Positions 15,173-23,172 of a stretch of DNA of 36,105 nt are shown in pieces. Numbering within the stretch: position 1 is the first letter of the stretch; each line of letters begins with the position of its first letter. This DNA comes from JAKFWI01 sp050246435 (GTDB lineage: Bacteria; Pseudomonadota; Alphaproteobacteria; Caulobacterales; Aquidulcibacteraceae), in NCBI GenBank assembly GCA_050246435.1, contig JBFWWB010000013.1:1-36105 (forward strand), read 5' to 3'. The notes beneath the pieces are model-generated. The model ran no database searches. It was not told where the DNA came from and saw only the letters and a list, made by a program, of their open reading frames with translations. The translations under genes were made by a program, and so were the position numbers.

Positions 15173-16537
15173 TCAGCCCAGCACTTTGCCGGGATTGAGG
15201 AGGTTCTTGGGATCGAGCGCGTTTTTGAGCGTGCGCATCAACGCCAGCTCCGCGGGCGAACGCGAATAGGCGAGATAGGCGCGCTTTTGCAGGCCGATGC
15301 CGTGTTCGGCGGAAACCGAACCGCCGATGCGCTTTAGCGGCGCATAGACGATCTCCTCGATCTGCGGCTTCAGCGCTTTATCGCCGAGACTCGCGCACAC
15401 ATGCAGATTGCCGTCTCCCATGTGGCCGAACACGACGACGCGCGCCGCCGCGGATTTGGCCAGCAGATTGGCGCGGATTTCGCCGACATAGGCCTCCATT
15501 TCGCCGATGCGCAGGCTCACGTCGAACACCGCCATCGCGGGATCGCTGATAAGCTGCAGCACGTCGTCGCGCAGCGCCCACATGCGCTGGCGCTCTTCCC
15601 CGGATTTGGCGACGACGGCGTCCGCCGCGATCGCATCCTCCAGGCACGCGCCAAGCACGTCCTCGAAATGCCGCGCATCCTTCTCTTGATCGGAGCCCAG
15701 CGCTTCGATGAGCACGTAATACGGATGGCCTTGCGCCACGATGGGCCGCCCGCGCGCCGGTGGGCTCGTCACCATCGTGTAGAATTCGGGCCACAGCACC
15801 TCGAACGCCGAAAGCTGGCCGCCGAGATCGCGCTCGGCGCGGCGCAGCAGGCGCGGCAGATCCTCGAAGCGATCGACCGCGAGGAAGGCGGTGTTCTGGC
15901 TCAGCGCCTTCGGCCGCAGCCGCAGCACTGCGCGCGTGACGACGCCGAGGGTGCCTTCCGAGCCGATGAAGAGCTGCTTCAGGTCGTAGCCGGTATTGTT
16001 CTTGATGAGATCGTTCATTGCGGAAACGATCGTGCCGTCCGCAAGCACGGCTTCGAGGCCCAGCACCATGTCGCGCATCATGCCGTAGCGGATCACGCGG
16101 TTGCCCCCGGCATTGGTGGACATGACGCCCCCGATCGTGGCCGAACCGCGCGCGCCGAGATCGAGCGGCAGCAGCAGGCCATGCGCATCCGCGGCCTCAC
16201 ATGCGGCCTGGAGCACGCAACCCGCTTGCACCCGCATCGTCGCCGATTGCGCATCGACCTCCTCGATCGCGTTCATCCGCGTGAAGGAAAGAGCGATCGC
16301 GCCATCGGCGCGGACGCCGTCGACCAGGCCGGTGTGTCCGCCCCAGGCGACGACCGGAACGCCGGCGGCGTGCGCGGCCTTGAGCACTGCGGAGACCTCC
16401 TGGGTGCTGCGCGGGCGGGCGATGGCCAGCGGCTCGCCCGGCGCCGCCCAGGGATTGGCGCTGGCGCGCGCTTCGGCGCCGGGCGCGAGCCCGCCGGGCC
16501 CAAGCAGGGTGGAAAGTTCGTCAAGCAGGCGGTCCAT
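15173..16537 (-). CDS. FAD-linked 2-hydroxyacid oxidase/dehydrogenase (GlcD/D-lactate dehydrogenase type)
   Basis: This 454-residue flavoprotein has an FAD-binding PCMH domain: PRSTQEVSAVLKAAHAAG, VVAWGGHTGLVDG, and GGVMSTNAGGNRVIRYG. It has the LFIGSEGTLGVVT segment, and a C-terminal FAD-oxidase domain with VFGHMGDGNLHV and the ending SAEHGIGLQKR. These are standard for the D-lactate/glycolate/D-2-hydroxyglutarate dehydrogenase group, which oxidises D-2-hydroxyacids and passes electrons to quinone, ETF or cytochrome. The exact substrate cannot be told from sequence. The ATG at 16537 follows AAGGAG; the upstream 49 codons lack family similarity. It is divergent from the DUF1428 gene. The nearby cytochrome c'/b561 genes and L-type hydroxyacid dehydrogenase suggest a respiratory theme. 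Confidence 0.9.
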   Translation of the reverse strand: MDRLLDELSTLLGPGGLAPGAEARASANPWAAPGEPLAIARPRSTQEVSAVLKAAHAAGVPVVAWGGHTGLVDGVRADGAIALSFTRMNAIEEVDAQSATMRVQAGCVLQAACEAADAHGLLLPLDLGARGSATIGGVMSTNAGGNRVIRYGMMRDMVLGLEAVLADGTIVSAMNDLIKNNTGYDLKQLFIGSEGTLGVVTRAVLRLRPKALSQNTAFLAVDRFEDLPRLLRRAERDLGGQLSAFEVLWPEFYTMVTSPPARGRPIVAQGHPYYVLIEALGSDQEKDARHFEDVLGACLEDAIAADAVVAKSGEERQRMWALRDDVLQLISDPAMAVFDVSLRIGEMEAYVGEIRANLLAKSAAARVVVFGHMGDGNLHVCASLGDKALKPQIEEIVYAPLKRIGGSVSAEHGIGLQKRAYLAYSRSPAELALMRTLKNALDPKNLLNPGKVLG

Positions 16538-16682
16538 CGTGCGCGCTCCTTCCCCGCACCATGCGCCCGCGGGGCGCGCGCGTCGACTGCGGGCGCGATG
16601 CCGCAAACGTGTGCGCTGCGCGCTTTCAGCGTCCCGCGCCCAGCGATAAGACGCGCGCCCGCGGGCGGCGCAGGAGAACGCC

Positions 16683-17048
16683 ATGGTTTATGTCGACGGA
16701 TTCATCGTCCCAGTCCCCACCGGCAAGATCGACGCCTACAAGAAGATCGCTCAGAAGGCTGGCAAGATATGGATGGAGTACGGCGCGCTCGGCTATTTCG
16801 AATGCGTCGCCGATGACGTGCAGCCCGGCAAGACGACGTCCTTTCCCCAGAGCGTGAAGCTCAAGCCGGGCGAGACGGTGATATTCTCGTGGATCGTCTA
16901 CAAATCGCGTGCGCAGCGCGACAAGATCAACGCCAAGGTGATGGCCGATCCGCGCCTGCACATGGACCAGCAAGCGATGCCGTTCGACATGAAGCGCATG
17001 ATCTACGGCGGTTTCAAAGGCCTGGTGGAGATGAACGCCGGCGGCTAG
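16683..17048 (+). CDS. DUF1428 (YbaA-like) protein
   Basis: This 121-residue protein matches the DUF1428/YbaA family in full. It opens MVYVDGFIVPVPTGKIDAYK, continues with AGKIWMEYGALGYFECVADD, has FSWIVYKSRAQRDKINAKVM in the middle and ends MPFDMKRMIYGGFKGLVEM. The fold is a dimeric ferredoxin-like alpha/beta barrel. The function is not established, although members occur with stress and resistance genes. The ribosome site AGGAGA precedes the ATG. Its position close to the hydroxyacid oxidase gene, divergently transcribed across 145 bp, gives no firm functional clue. Confidence 0.93.
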   Translation: MVYVDGFIVPVPTGKIDAYKKIAQKAGKIWMEYGALGYFECVADDVQPGKTTSFPQSVKLKPGETVIFSWIVYKSRAQRDKINAKVMADPRLHMDQQAMPFDMKRMIYGGFKGLVEMNAGG

Positions 17049-17162
17049 CGGCCGTTCAAGCGCTCGTGAACACGCCGACCGATTCTCGCCTTGATTGACC
17101 TGGAAGCTCGCCCGCGAGGGCGCGCGGAACGCCGCCATGCGGCGGCGGGAGTGAAACAGGGT

Positions 17163-17456
17163 ATGACATTCAGAGTTTGGGCGCTCGCCGCCGCGCTGGC
17201 GGTGTGCCAGGTCGCGGCCGCCGCGCCTGCCCATGCGTGGCCTTCGGGGGCGGAAATCGTGCGCCTATGGGACAAAAACCGCGACGGCTTCGTCAGCAAG
17301 GCGGAGTGGCTGAAGGCGGGCCGGCCGCTGGAGCATTTGCGCTTCGTCGACGGCAACCGTGACGGCAAGGCGGACGCCGCCGAAATCGACGCCGCGATCG
17401 AACGCCTGCTCGCGATTCGCGCGGGAACCGGCGGCGCGATGCGTGGCGCCAAATAA
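17163..17456 (+). CDS. Small secreted EF-hand protein
   Basis: This 97-residue protein has a signal peptide (MTFRVWALAAALAVCQVAAA, probable cleavage after AHA near residue 28). Two EF-hand-type loops follow: DKNRDGFVSKAEW and DGNRDGKADAAEI. It is the third EF-hand protein in 4 kb. The ATG at 17163 is chosen because the signal sequence begins there; the frame extends 24 codons upstream without a signal. A GGGAG lies about 13 bases upstream and the spacing is only fair. The cytochrome c' gene follows 66 bp downstream on the same strand. Confidence 0.8.
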   Translation: MTFRVWALAAALAVCQVAAAAPAHAWPSGAEIVRLWDKNRDGFVSKAEWLKAGRPLEHLRFVDGNRDGKADAAEIDAAIERLLAIRAGTGGAMRGAK

Positions 17457-17522
17457 GGGAAAGCTTGGCGCGCGCACGCGTGGCGCGCTATCAGAACGCG
17501 ATACAGCGGAGGGGCGAAGAAC

Positions 17523-18014
17523 ATGGCGAACGGTAAGCGCAGCATGAGGGTGTGGGCGGCGGCCGCTTTGGTTCTGGGCGTCGCTCAGGTCGGGCAGGCT
17601 TCGGCGCAATCGGCTGTTCCGGCGTCGCCGGCCACGGAAGCGGTGAAGGCCCGCCAGGCGAACTTCAAGGCGATGGGCGGCGCGTTCAAAACCCTGAATG
17701 ATGAACTCAAGGCCGCCAACCCCGATGCGGCCAAGCTCAAGGCCGCGGCGGCGACCGTGAAGCAATATGCAGCGGCGTTGCCAAATTGGTTTCCCGCTGG
17801 CAGCGGCCCTTCCTCCGGCGTGAAGACGGCCGCGAAAGCGGAGATCTGGTCGGACGCGAAGGGTTGCGCGGCCGCGGCCGCAAATTTCCAGGCCGCCGCC
17901 AACAAGCTCTCCACCACGGCCGATAAGGGCGATGTGGCGGCGATCGCGGCGGATGCGATGGCGACGGGCAAAACCTGCGGCGGCTGCCACACGCCCTACC
18001 GCGTCAAGAACTAG
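17523..18014 (+). CDS. Cytochrome c' family (cytochrome c-556 type)
   Basis: This 163-residue periplasmic haem protein has a signal peptide (RVWAAAALVLGVAQVGQASA), a four-helix-bundle-like body (VKARQANFKAMGGAFKTLND), LPNWFPAGSGPSSGVKTAAK, IWSDAKGCAAAAANFQAAAN, and a C-terminal haem-attachment motif CGGCHTPYR. Cytochromes c' bind NO or shuttle electrons. The ATG at 17523 follows GGAGGGG. The b561 gene begins directly after its stop (TAGATG), so the two form a translationally close pair that probably makes a b-c electron-transfer route. Confidence 0.93.
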   Translation: MANGKRSMRVWAAAALVLGVAQVGQASAQSAVPASPATEAVKARQANFKAMGGAFKTLNDELKAANPDAAKLKAAAATVKQYAAALPNWFPAGSGPSSGVKTAAKAEIWSDAKGCAAAAANFQAAANKLSTTADKGDVAAIAADAMATGKTCGGCHTPYRVKN

Positions 18015-18677
18015 ATGGCCGAACTCGGCGCCACGCAGCCCCAGCGCCTGTGGGACGCGCCGACGCGGCTGTTCCACTGGTTGCTTGTATTGCTCGTGGC
18101 GTTCTCCTGGTGGAGTGCGGAGAACCACCGCCTCGATTGGCACCGCCTGAGCGGCTATGCGGTGATCGCGCTGCTGGCGTTCCGGCTGTATTGGGGCTTC
18201 TTCGGCGCATCTACGGCGCGCTTCGCCTCTTTCGTGCGCGGCCCAAAAGCGGCGCTGGCGCATGTCGGCGATCTGCGTGCGCCGAGCGCGGGGCACAATG
18301 CGTTGGGCGGCTGGAGCGTGCTGGCGATCCTTGCCGCACTGATTGCGCAGGTTTCGCTCGGCCTCTTCGCGGTGGACGTGGACGGCCTGGAATCCGGGCC
18401 GCTGTCGCATCTGGTGGATTTCGACGCCGGGCGCGCCGCGGCAGAAGCGCATGAGATCGTTTTCAACGTGCTGTTGGGGCTGATCGCGCTGCATGTGGCG
18501 GCGATCGCGTTCTATCTGCTCTACGCCAAGCGCAATCTCACCGGCGCGATGATCACCGGCCGCGCGGCGCTGCCTGCGGGCGCACGCGCGCGCTTCGCGC
18601 CGGCGTGGCGGATCCTACCGGGCCTGGCGATCGCCGTGCTGCTCGCCTGGGCGATCTCCAAAGGGTTCAAATTCTAG
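18015..18677 (+). CDS. Cytochrome b561-family membrane protein
   Basis: This 220-residue membrane cytochrome has four main hydrophobic segments. The first begins LWDAPTRLFHWLLVLLVAFS, which carries an expected haem-ligand His, with others near HRLSGYAVIALLAFRLYW, LGGWSVLAILAALIAQVSLG and AHEIVFNVLLGLIALHVAAI. The His residues in the first and last of these, with HRLSGY, are consistent with two b haems. The family passes electrons between the quinone pool and periplasmic cytochrome c. The start directly abuts the cytochrome c' stop codon with no gap. A fifth hydrophobic stretch closes the C-terminus. Confidence 0.92.
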   Translation: MAELGATQPQRLWDAPTRLFHWLLVLLVAFSWWSAENHRLDWHRLSGYAVIALLAFRLYWGFFGASTARFASFVRGPKAALAHVGDLRAPSAGHNALGGWSVLAILAALIAQVSLGLFAVDVDGLESGPLSHLVDFDAGRAAAEAHEIVFNVLLGLIALHVAAIAFYLLYAKRNLTGAMITGRAALPAGARARFAPAWRILPGLAIAVLLAWAISKGFKF

Positions 18678-18686
18678 CGTGGCGCG

Positions 18687-19823
18687 TCACGCCAGCAGAT
18701 CGCGCCCTGCGCGGCGGATGTCGGTGCAGCCGGTCATCGCCATCGCAAAGGAAAGTTCGTCGCGGATGATCTGAAGCAGGCGCGTGACGCCGGCCTCGCC
18801 TTGCGCCGCGAGCGCATAGGCCCAGGCGCGGCCCAGCAGCACGCCCTGCGCGCCGTGCGCCATCGCGCGCAGCACGTCTAGCCCGGAGCGCACGCCCCCA
18901 TCCATCAGGATGGGCAACGCCCCGCCGAGGGCATCGGCGATCGCGGGCAGCGCGCGGATGGAAGAAAGCGCGCCGTCCAGCTGACGCCCGCCATGGTTGG
19001 AGACGATGATTCCATCCGCGCCGGCAGCGAGCGCCTGCTTCGCATCCGCCGGGTCGAGCACGCCCTTGAGCACGATCGGGCCTTTCCAGCGCGCGCGCAC
19101 CCACTCGATGTCTTTCCAGGAGACGGTGGCGTCGAGGTTGGCGTTCACCCACGCCTGGAATTGGCCAGCGCCTTTCGCGTCGGGCACCGCCTTCGCCAGG
19201 TTGCCGAAAATGTGCGGCCCGCCGGTGATCTGCACGTCCCACAACCAGGCGGGATGACTCACGCCCTGCCAGGCTTGGCGCAGAAAGCCCAGCGCGCCAG
19301 AGCCCGACATGCCGGAATGAGTGTCGCGGTAGCGCGCGCCCACCGCGGGCAGATCGGCGGTGAAGACCAGCACGGGCGAACGCGCCGCCGCAATCCGCTG
19401 CAGGAAATCCGCCATGAAGGCGCGGTCGCGGATCATGTAGAATTGCTGCCAAACCGGCGCGCCGGAATTCTCGGTGATTTCCTCGATGCCGCAGATGCCG
19501 AGCGTGGAGACGCAGGCGGGCACGTTGAATTTGTGCGCGGCGCGTGCGGCCTGCACTTCGCCGCGATGGCGGAACATGCCGGTGAACCCGACAGGGCCCA
19601 ATCCCACCGGCATCGCGATTTTGCGGCCGAACCATTCCGCCTCCAAGGCGCGATGGGAGACATCCACCATCACCCGCTGGCGCAACGCGACGGCTTCAAG
19701 ATCGGAAACGTTCTGGCGCAGCGTGCGCTCGCCATAGGAGCCGCCGTCCAGATAGTCGAAGAACAGGCGCGGCAGGCGCTTTTGCGCAGCTTTGCGGAAG
19801 TCCGCGGTGTTGGCGATGGGCAT
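18687..19823 (-). CDS. FMN-dependent alpha-hydroxyacid dehydrogenase (LldD/glycolate-oxidase family)
   Basis: This 378-residue TIM-barrel flavoenzyme opens with ANTADFRKAAQKRLPRLFFD and YLDGGSYGERTLRQN. It has the substrate/FMN motif MPVGLGPVGFTGMFR, STLGICGIEEIT, and the active-site block IIVSNHGGRQLDG with the catalytic His. It also has PILMDGGVRSGLDVLRA and LLGRAWAYALA. The family oxidises L-lactate, glycolate, mandelate or related L-2-hydroxyacids; in bacteria the electrons often go to the quinone pool. The ATG at 19823 fits the family N-terminus; longer upstream frames are shadows. The 161 bp upstream of its start (19824-19984) hold nothing recognisable. Confidence 0.93.
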   Translation of the reverse strand: MPIANTADFRKAAQKRLPRLFFDYLDGGSYGERTLRQNVSDLEAVALRQRVMVDVSHRALEAEWFGRKIAMPVGLGPVGFTGMFRHRGEVQAARAAHKFNVPACVSTLGICGIEEITENSGAPVWQQFYMIRDRAFMADFLQRIAAARSPVLVFTADLPAVGARYRDTHSGMSGSGALGFLRQAWQGVSHPAWLWDVQITGGPHIFGNLAKAVPDAKGAGQFQAWVNANLDATVSWKDIEWVRARWKGPIVLKGVLDPADAKQALAAGADGIIVSNHGGRQLDGALSSIRALPAIADALGGALPILMDGGVRSGLDVLRAMAHGAQGVLLGRAWAYALAAQGEAGVTRLLQIIRDELSFAMAMTGCTDIRRAGRDLLA

Positions 19824-19984
19824 GCGGGGTTTCCAGAAGCGCCAAGGGGCGCACGCGCGTGGAAAACCTCGCCGTCTCCCCCGCGATGCGCGGCGCCAGC
19901 ATGCGCTATACCGGCTGGCCTCTTCAAGCGCGGCGAAGCGCGCGCCCGGAAGAGCGCGCGCCTGCTGATTGCGATGGGGTGACG

Positions 19985-20344
19985 TTAGGGTGTGGTGTTC
20001 GCGGCGCGGTCGGTCGCGCTTTCGATGCGATCGCCGGTGTCCTTCGCGACATCTCCGGCGTCTTCCGCCGCGGCGTTGACCGCGCTCTCCGCCTGCGCGA
20101 CGCGCTGATCGACTGCCGCGCCGGCAGCCGAATAGGAGCCGCGTTCGTGTGCGAAATAGGCATAACCGCCCGCAAGCAACGCCGCGCCGACGATGGCCCC
20201 GCCGAGCCATACGCCGAAGCCTGGCTTCTTCTTGATGATCACGGGCTGTTTGACGATCCGTTCAACGCCGGGTTCGACATAGCGTTCGGTGATGATGCGC
20301 TCGCCCGTTTGAGGATCGTACCGGACTTCCTTGTCCGTATTCAT
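19985..20344 (-). CDS. Small single-pass membrane protein of unknown function
   Basis: This 119-residue protein has a charged N-terminal part (MNTDKEVRYDPQTGERIITE, then VKQPVIIKKKPGFG). One TM helix is at about residues 43-64 (VWLGGAIVGAALLAGGYAYF). An Ala/Asp-rich, probably coiled C-terminal region follows, with repeated heptad-like AAVDQRVAQAESAVNAAA. The ATG at 20344 follows GGAG; upstream codons are rejected. It is divergent from the TesB gene across 141 bp. The topology suggests a periplasmic helical tail. I recognise no family. Confidence 0.7.
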   Translation of the reverse strand: MNTDKEVRYDPQTGERIITERYVEPGVERIVKQPVIIKKKPGFGVWLGGAIVGAALLAGGYAYFAHERGSYSAAGAAVDQRVAQAESAVNAAAEDAGDVAKDTGDRIESATDRAANTTP

Positions 20345-20485
20345 GACTCTACTCCAAGAAAGCCTCGCCTGCTCGCAAGGACTACGCGGCGCCGGCGCGG
20401 GCTGTTCCCCGTCGCCGCTTCCGGCGCGCTTGAAGCGCGGGGGCCGCTGCGCTAAGCGCAGCGTTTTACGCAAGCGATTTTCACG

Positions 20486-21292
20486 ATGACTGATGCGCCG
20501 ACTTTAAGCCAATTGCTGAGCCTCGAACGCGCCGGGGTGGATGTGTTTCAAGGCGTCACGCCGCCTGGCGCCATCGTCGGCAAGAGCCTCTATGGCGGGC
20601 AAGTGATCGGGCAGGCGCTGACCGCGGCGTATCAGACGGTAGAGGATCGGCTCTGCCATTCGCTGCACGCCTATTTCCTGCGCCGCGGCGATCCGGCGGT
20701 CCCGGTGACCTATGCGGTGGAGCGCGCGCGCGACGGGCGCTCCGTTGCGTCACGCCGCGTCACCGCAAGCCAGAATGGCGCGCAGATATTTAATCTCGCC
20801 GCTTCGTTCCAGGCGGAAGAAGAAGGCGTTTCGCACCAAGTGGAGCGTCCTGAAGCGCCCGCGCCGGAAAGCCTGCCGGAAAATGAATATTTGAAACGCT
20901 GGCCGGTGGAGATGCGCTGGGTGGAGGAGCCGTTCAAGGCGCCCCCGCCGCAGCCGCCGGTGCAGCGCGTATGGTTTCGCGCCCGCGCGCCCATCGTTGG
21001 AATCGCCGATACGCACGCCGCGCTCGGCTATGTTTCGGATTTTTCGCTGCTGGGTGCGGCGATGCGCCCGCACGGCCTCACCTGGGCCACCAGCGTCGCG
21101 GCCACCATCGATCAATCCGTATGGATCCATCGCCGCAGCGACCTCAGCGATTGGCACTTGTTCACGCAGGAAAGCCCGGTTTCCGGCGGCGGGCGCGCCT
21201 TCGTGCGGGGAACGATCCATCACATCGGCGGCGCGCTGATCGCCTCCGTTGCGCAGGAAGGCGTGCTACGCGCGCTCAAGCCCGCGGGCTGA
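20486..21292 (+). CDS. tesB: Acyl-CoA thioesterase II (TesB family)
   Basis: This 268-residue double-hotdog thioesterase hydrolyses acyl-CoA to free acid and CoA. Family motifs are GKSLYGGQVIGQALTAAY, HSLHAYFLRRGDPAVPVTY, RDGRSVASRRVTASQNGAQI, and in the second hotdog HAALGYVSDFSLLGAA followed by TIDQSVWIHR. The Asp of YVSDFSLL is the usual catalytic position. Length is close to E. coli TesB (286). It is transcribed alone, with 111 bp to the next gene. Confidence 0.92.
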   Translation: MTDAPTLSQLLSLERAGVDVFQGVTPPGAIVGKSLYGGQVIGQALTAAYQTVEDRLCHSLHAYFLRRGDPAVPVTYAVERARDGRSVASRRVTASQNGAQIFNLAASFQAEEEGVSHQVERPEAPAPESLPENEYLKRWPVEMRWVEEPFKAPPPQPPVQRVWFRARAPIVGIADTHAALGYVSDFSLLGAAMRPHGLTWATSVAATIDQSVWIHRRSDLSDWHLFTQESPVSGGGRAFVRGTIHHIGGALIASVAQEGVLRALKPAG

Positions 21293-21403
21293 GAGCGAAT
21301 ACGCGCGCGTAAGACAAGTGCGAAAAGCACTGCAATCGCAGGCAACCGTTCCATCCGCTTGCGCTTTTATCAACAGCGGCGCTGGGGAACGGAGGACTCG
21401 AGA

Positions 21404-21823
21404 ATGCGAAACATCCTGATGGCGGCGGCGAGCATCGCCGTGCTTGTAGCGGCGCCGAGCGCGTTCGCCGACAAGGCTAAGAAAGACGTGAACGCAGCGG
21501 CCGCTGCGCCCGCAGCGGCTGATTCCATGCCGGCGGCGCCCGCCGCGTCTGGCGCGATGACGTCCGCCACGGTCAACATCAACACGCTGACGCCGAAGCA
21601 ATTGCCCGCAGGCGCAGCGATCGTCGCGCAGGACAACGTCCCGCTCGGCGCGTTGACATCCGTTTATGTCGACCAAGGCGGCAAGGTGAGCTCCGTGCTG
21701 ATCACGCCAGCGGGCGCCACGGCGGGCAAGAAGATCCCCGCGTCGCAAGTGACGTTGGCGGATGGAAAGCTGGTCGTCGCGATGTCGAAGGCCGCTTTTG
21801 ACGCCTTGCCGGCCGCATCCTGA
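21404..21823 (+). CDS. Secreted protein with PRC-barrel-like C-terminal domain
   Basis: This 139-residue protein has a signal peptide (MRNILMAAASIAVLVAAPSA, cleavage after AFA near residue 23). An Ala-rich linker follows to about residue 58. The C-terminal sheet domain reads LPAGAAIVAQDNVPLGALTS, then GGKVSSVLITPAG and KIPASQVTLADGKLVVAMSK. The alternation of strands with a Gly turn resembles PRC-barrel-type domains that read cell-surface or RNA-associated signals, but the match is weak. The ribosome site GGAGG precedes the ATG at 21404. It is followed by a second secreted low-complexity protein. Confidence 0.72.
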   Translation: MRNILMAAASIAVLVAAPSAFADKAKKDVNAAAAAPAAADSMPAAPAASGAMTSATVNINTLTPKQLPAGAAIVAQDNVPLGALTSVYVDQGGKVSSVLITPAGATAGKKIPASQVTLADGKLVVAMSKAAFDALPAAS

Positions 21824-21856
21824 CGCGCGGCGGAACAACCAGCGAAACGAAGCGTA

Positions 21857-21883
21857 GAGGCCGCGGGCGGTGCGCGCGGCCTC
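21857..21883 (+). other. GC-rich inverted repeat between two secreted-protein genes
   Basis: GAGGCCGCG (21857-21865) and CGCGGCCTC (21875-21883) form a perfect 9-bp stem with a 9-base loop, 34 bp after the first gene's stop. There is no T-tract, so it may be a weak terminator, an RNA-stability hairpin or chance in GC-rich DNA. Confidence 0.4.
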
Positions 21884-21913
21884 GCGCCGGCGTTGGATAA
21901 TGAGGAGGAATTC

Positions 21914-22339
21914 ATGAAAGTCTGGAAAGTCAGCGTGGCCGTTGCGGCCTTCATGGCACTGTCTTCGCCCGCCTTCGCGCAGATTGGCGTCGGCGTGGGC
22001 GGCGGCGCGAGCGCGCCGATCGGATCGGTCGGCGGCAATCTCGGCGCCACGGGCGATCTCACGGGCGGCCAGGCCGGCGTCGGCGTTGGCGCGTCCGGTT
22101 CCGGCATGGGCGCAGGCGCAGGCTTCGGCGCATCGGGCGCGGCCGACGCGAGCGGCGCGGTGAACGCCGCCAAGGGCGCCGGCGCGCGTACGAAATCCAC
22201 GGCGTCGAAGACGGCGAAGGCCGCCAGGAACGCAGCGAAGAACACCGCCTCGGGCGCTGCGTCCGCCGCGGGCGATGCTGCGGCCGGTGCGGATGTGAAC
22301 GCCTCCGCCGCGGCGAGCGGCGGCGCCCGCGTCAACTGA
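21914..22339 (+). CDS. Secreted Gly/Ala-rich low-complexity protein
   Basis: This 141-residue protein has a clear signal peptide (MKVWKVSVAVAAFMALSSPA, cleavage after AFA near residue 23). The mature part opens with Gly-rich repeats (IGVGVGGGASAPIGSVGGNL, GVGVGASGSGMGAGAGFGAS). A Lys/Ala helical stretch follows (KSTASKTAKAARNAAKNTA), and the tail is Ala/Gly/Asp-rich. The Gly-rich part resembles surface-film or amyloid-like sequences and the Lys/Ala part resembles histone-H1-like tails. No family is assigned. GAGGAGG before the ATG at 21914 is a very strong ribosome site, suggesting high expression. Confidence 0.72.
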   Translation: MKVWKVSVAVAAFMALSSPAFAQIGVGVGGGASAPIGSVGGNLGATGDLTGGQAGVGVGASGSGMGAGAGFGASGAADASGAVNAAKGAGARTKSTASKTAKAARNAAKNTASGAASAAGDAAAGADVNASAAASGGARVN

Positions 22340-22455
22340 GCGCAAACGCCGGGCCATCTTCAGGGCTGCGCTCGTGAGGGCGCGGCCCTTCGCATGTGCG
22401 CTTGCCCACCTCGCCCGCTTGGTTGAATCATCACCGCGAAGGCGGAGGCGAAACC

Positions 22456-23136
22456 ATGCAAGGCAAAGTCGTTGCGATCACTGGCGGGTTCGGCGCGCTG
22501 GGTGCGGCCGTAGGCGCACGGCTGAAGGCGCAGGGCTACGCCGTCGCACTGATCGATCGCGCAGCCGCGCGCCCGGCGGACGACGGGTTCTTCCGGCTGG
22601 GCGATGTCGATATCTCGACAGCCGCTGGCGCGCAGGCGGCTGTGCGCGGCGTCGTCGATCAGTTCGCGAGGTTGGATGCGTTGATCAACATTGCGGGTTC
22701 TTTCCGGTGGGAGAAGTTCGCCGAGGGCGATCTTGCGACGTGGGACTTCCTCTACGCGGTCAATCTCAAGACGGCGGCGGCGATGTCGCATGCGGCGCTG
22801 CCGCACCTGCTGGCGCAGGGCGGCGGGCGGATCGTCAATATCGCGGCGGCGGCGGCCTTGAAGGCGGGCGAGGGGATGGGGCCGTATGCGGCGTCGAAGG
22901 CCGGCGTCATCAAGCTGACGGAGGCGCTCGCGGCGGAACTGAAGGACGCGTTCGTCACCGTCAACGCCATCGCGCCCTCGGTGCTCGACACGCCCGCCAA
23001 CCGGCGCGACATGCCGGACGCCGACTTCTCCCGCTGGGTGGCCTTGGAGGACGTGGCGGCGCTGATCGCATTTCTGTTATCGCCGGAGGCGCGCGCCGTG
23101 ACGGGCGCGTTGATCCCGATCACCGGGCGGGTCTAG
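22456..23136 (+). CDS. Short-chain dehydrogenase/reductase (SDR)
   Basis: This 226-residue NAD(P)-dependent Rossmann oxidoreductase has the nucleotide loop TGGFGALG, the DVDIS acidic turn, the LINIAG motif in place of NNAG, the active-site YAASKAGV (Tyr and Lys), and a proton-relay Asn in VNLKTA. Ser of the tetrad is not obvious: the expected segment reads IVNIAAAAALK, with Ala where Ser is usual, which is unusual. Length is slightly short for the family. The ATG at 22456 follows GGCGGAGG. The substrate is unknown. Confidence 0.88.
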   Translation: MQGKVVAITGGFGALGAAVGARLKAQGYAVALIDRAAARPADDGFFRLGDVDISTAAGAQAAVRGVVDQFARLDALINIAGSFRWEKFAEGDLATWDFLYAVNLKTAAAMSHAALPHLLAQGGGRIVNIAAAAALKAGEGMGPYAASKAGVIKLTEALAAELKDAFVTVNAIAPSVLDTPANRRDMPDADFSRWVALEDVAALIAFLLSPEARAVTGALIPITGRV

Positions 23137-23172
23137 CGCGCTGCTGCGGTGCGCGGCGGCGCATGCACGCCG

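Noticed and set aside
16564..16666. Long GC inverted repeat (GCCCGCGGGGCGCGCG / CGCGCGCCCGCGGGC) between the oxidase and DUF1428 genes
   Set aside because: It consists only of G and C with an extra G in one arm; in DNA this GC-rich, chance is likely.
21317..21331. AGTGC-GAAAA-GCACT hairpin after tesB as a terminator
   Set aside because: A 5-bp stem with no T-tract is too weak to call.
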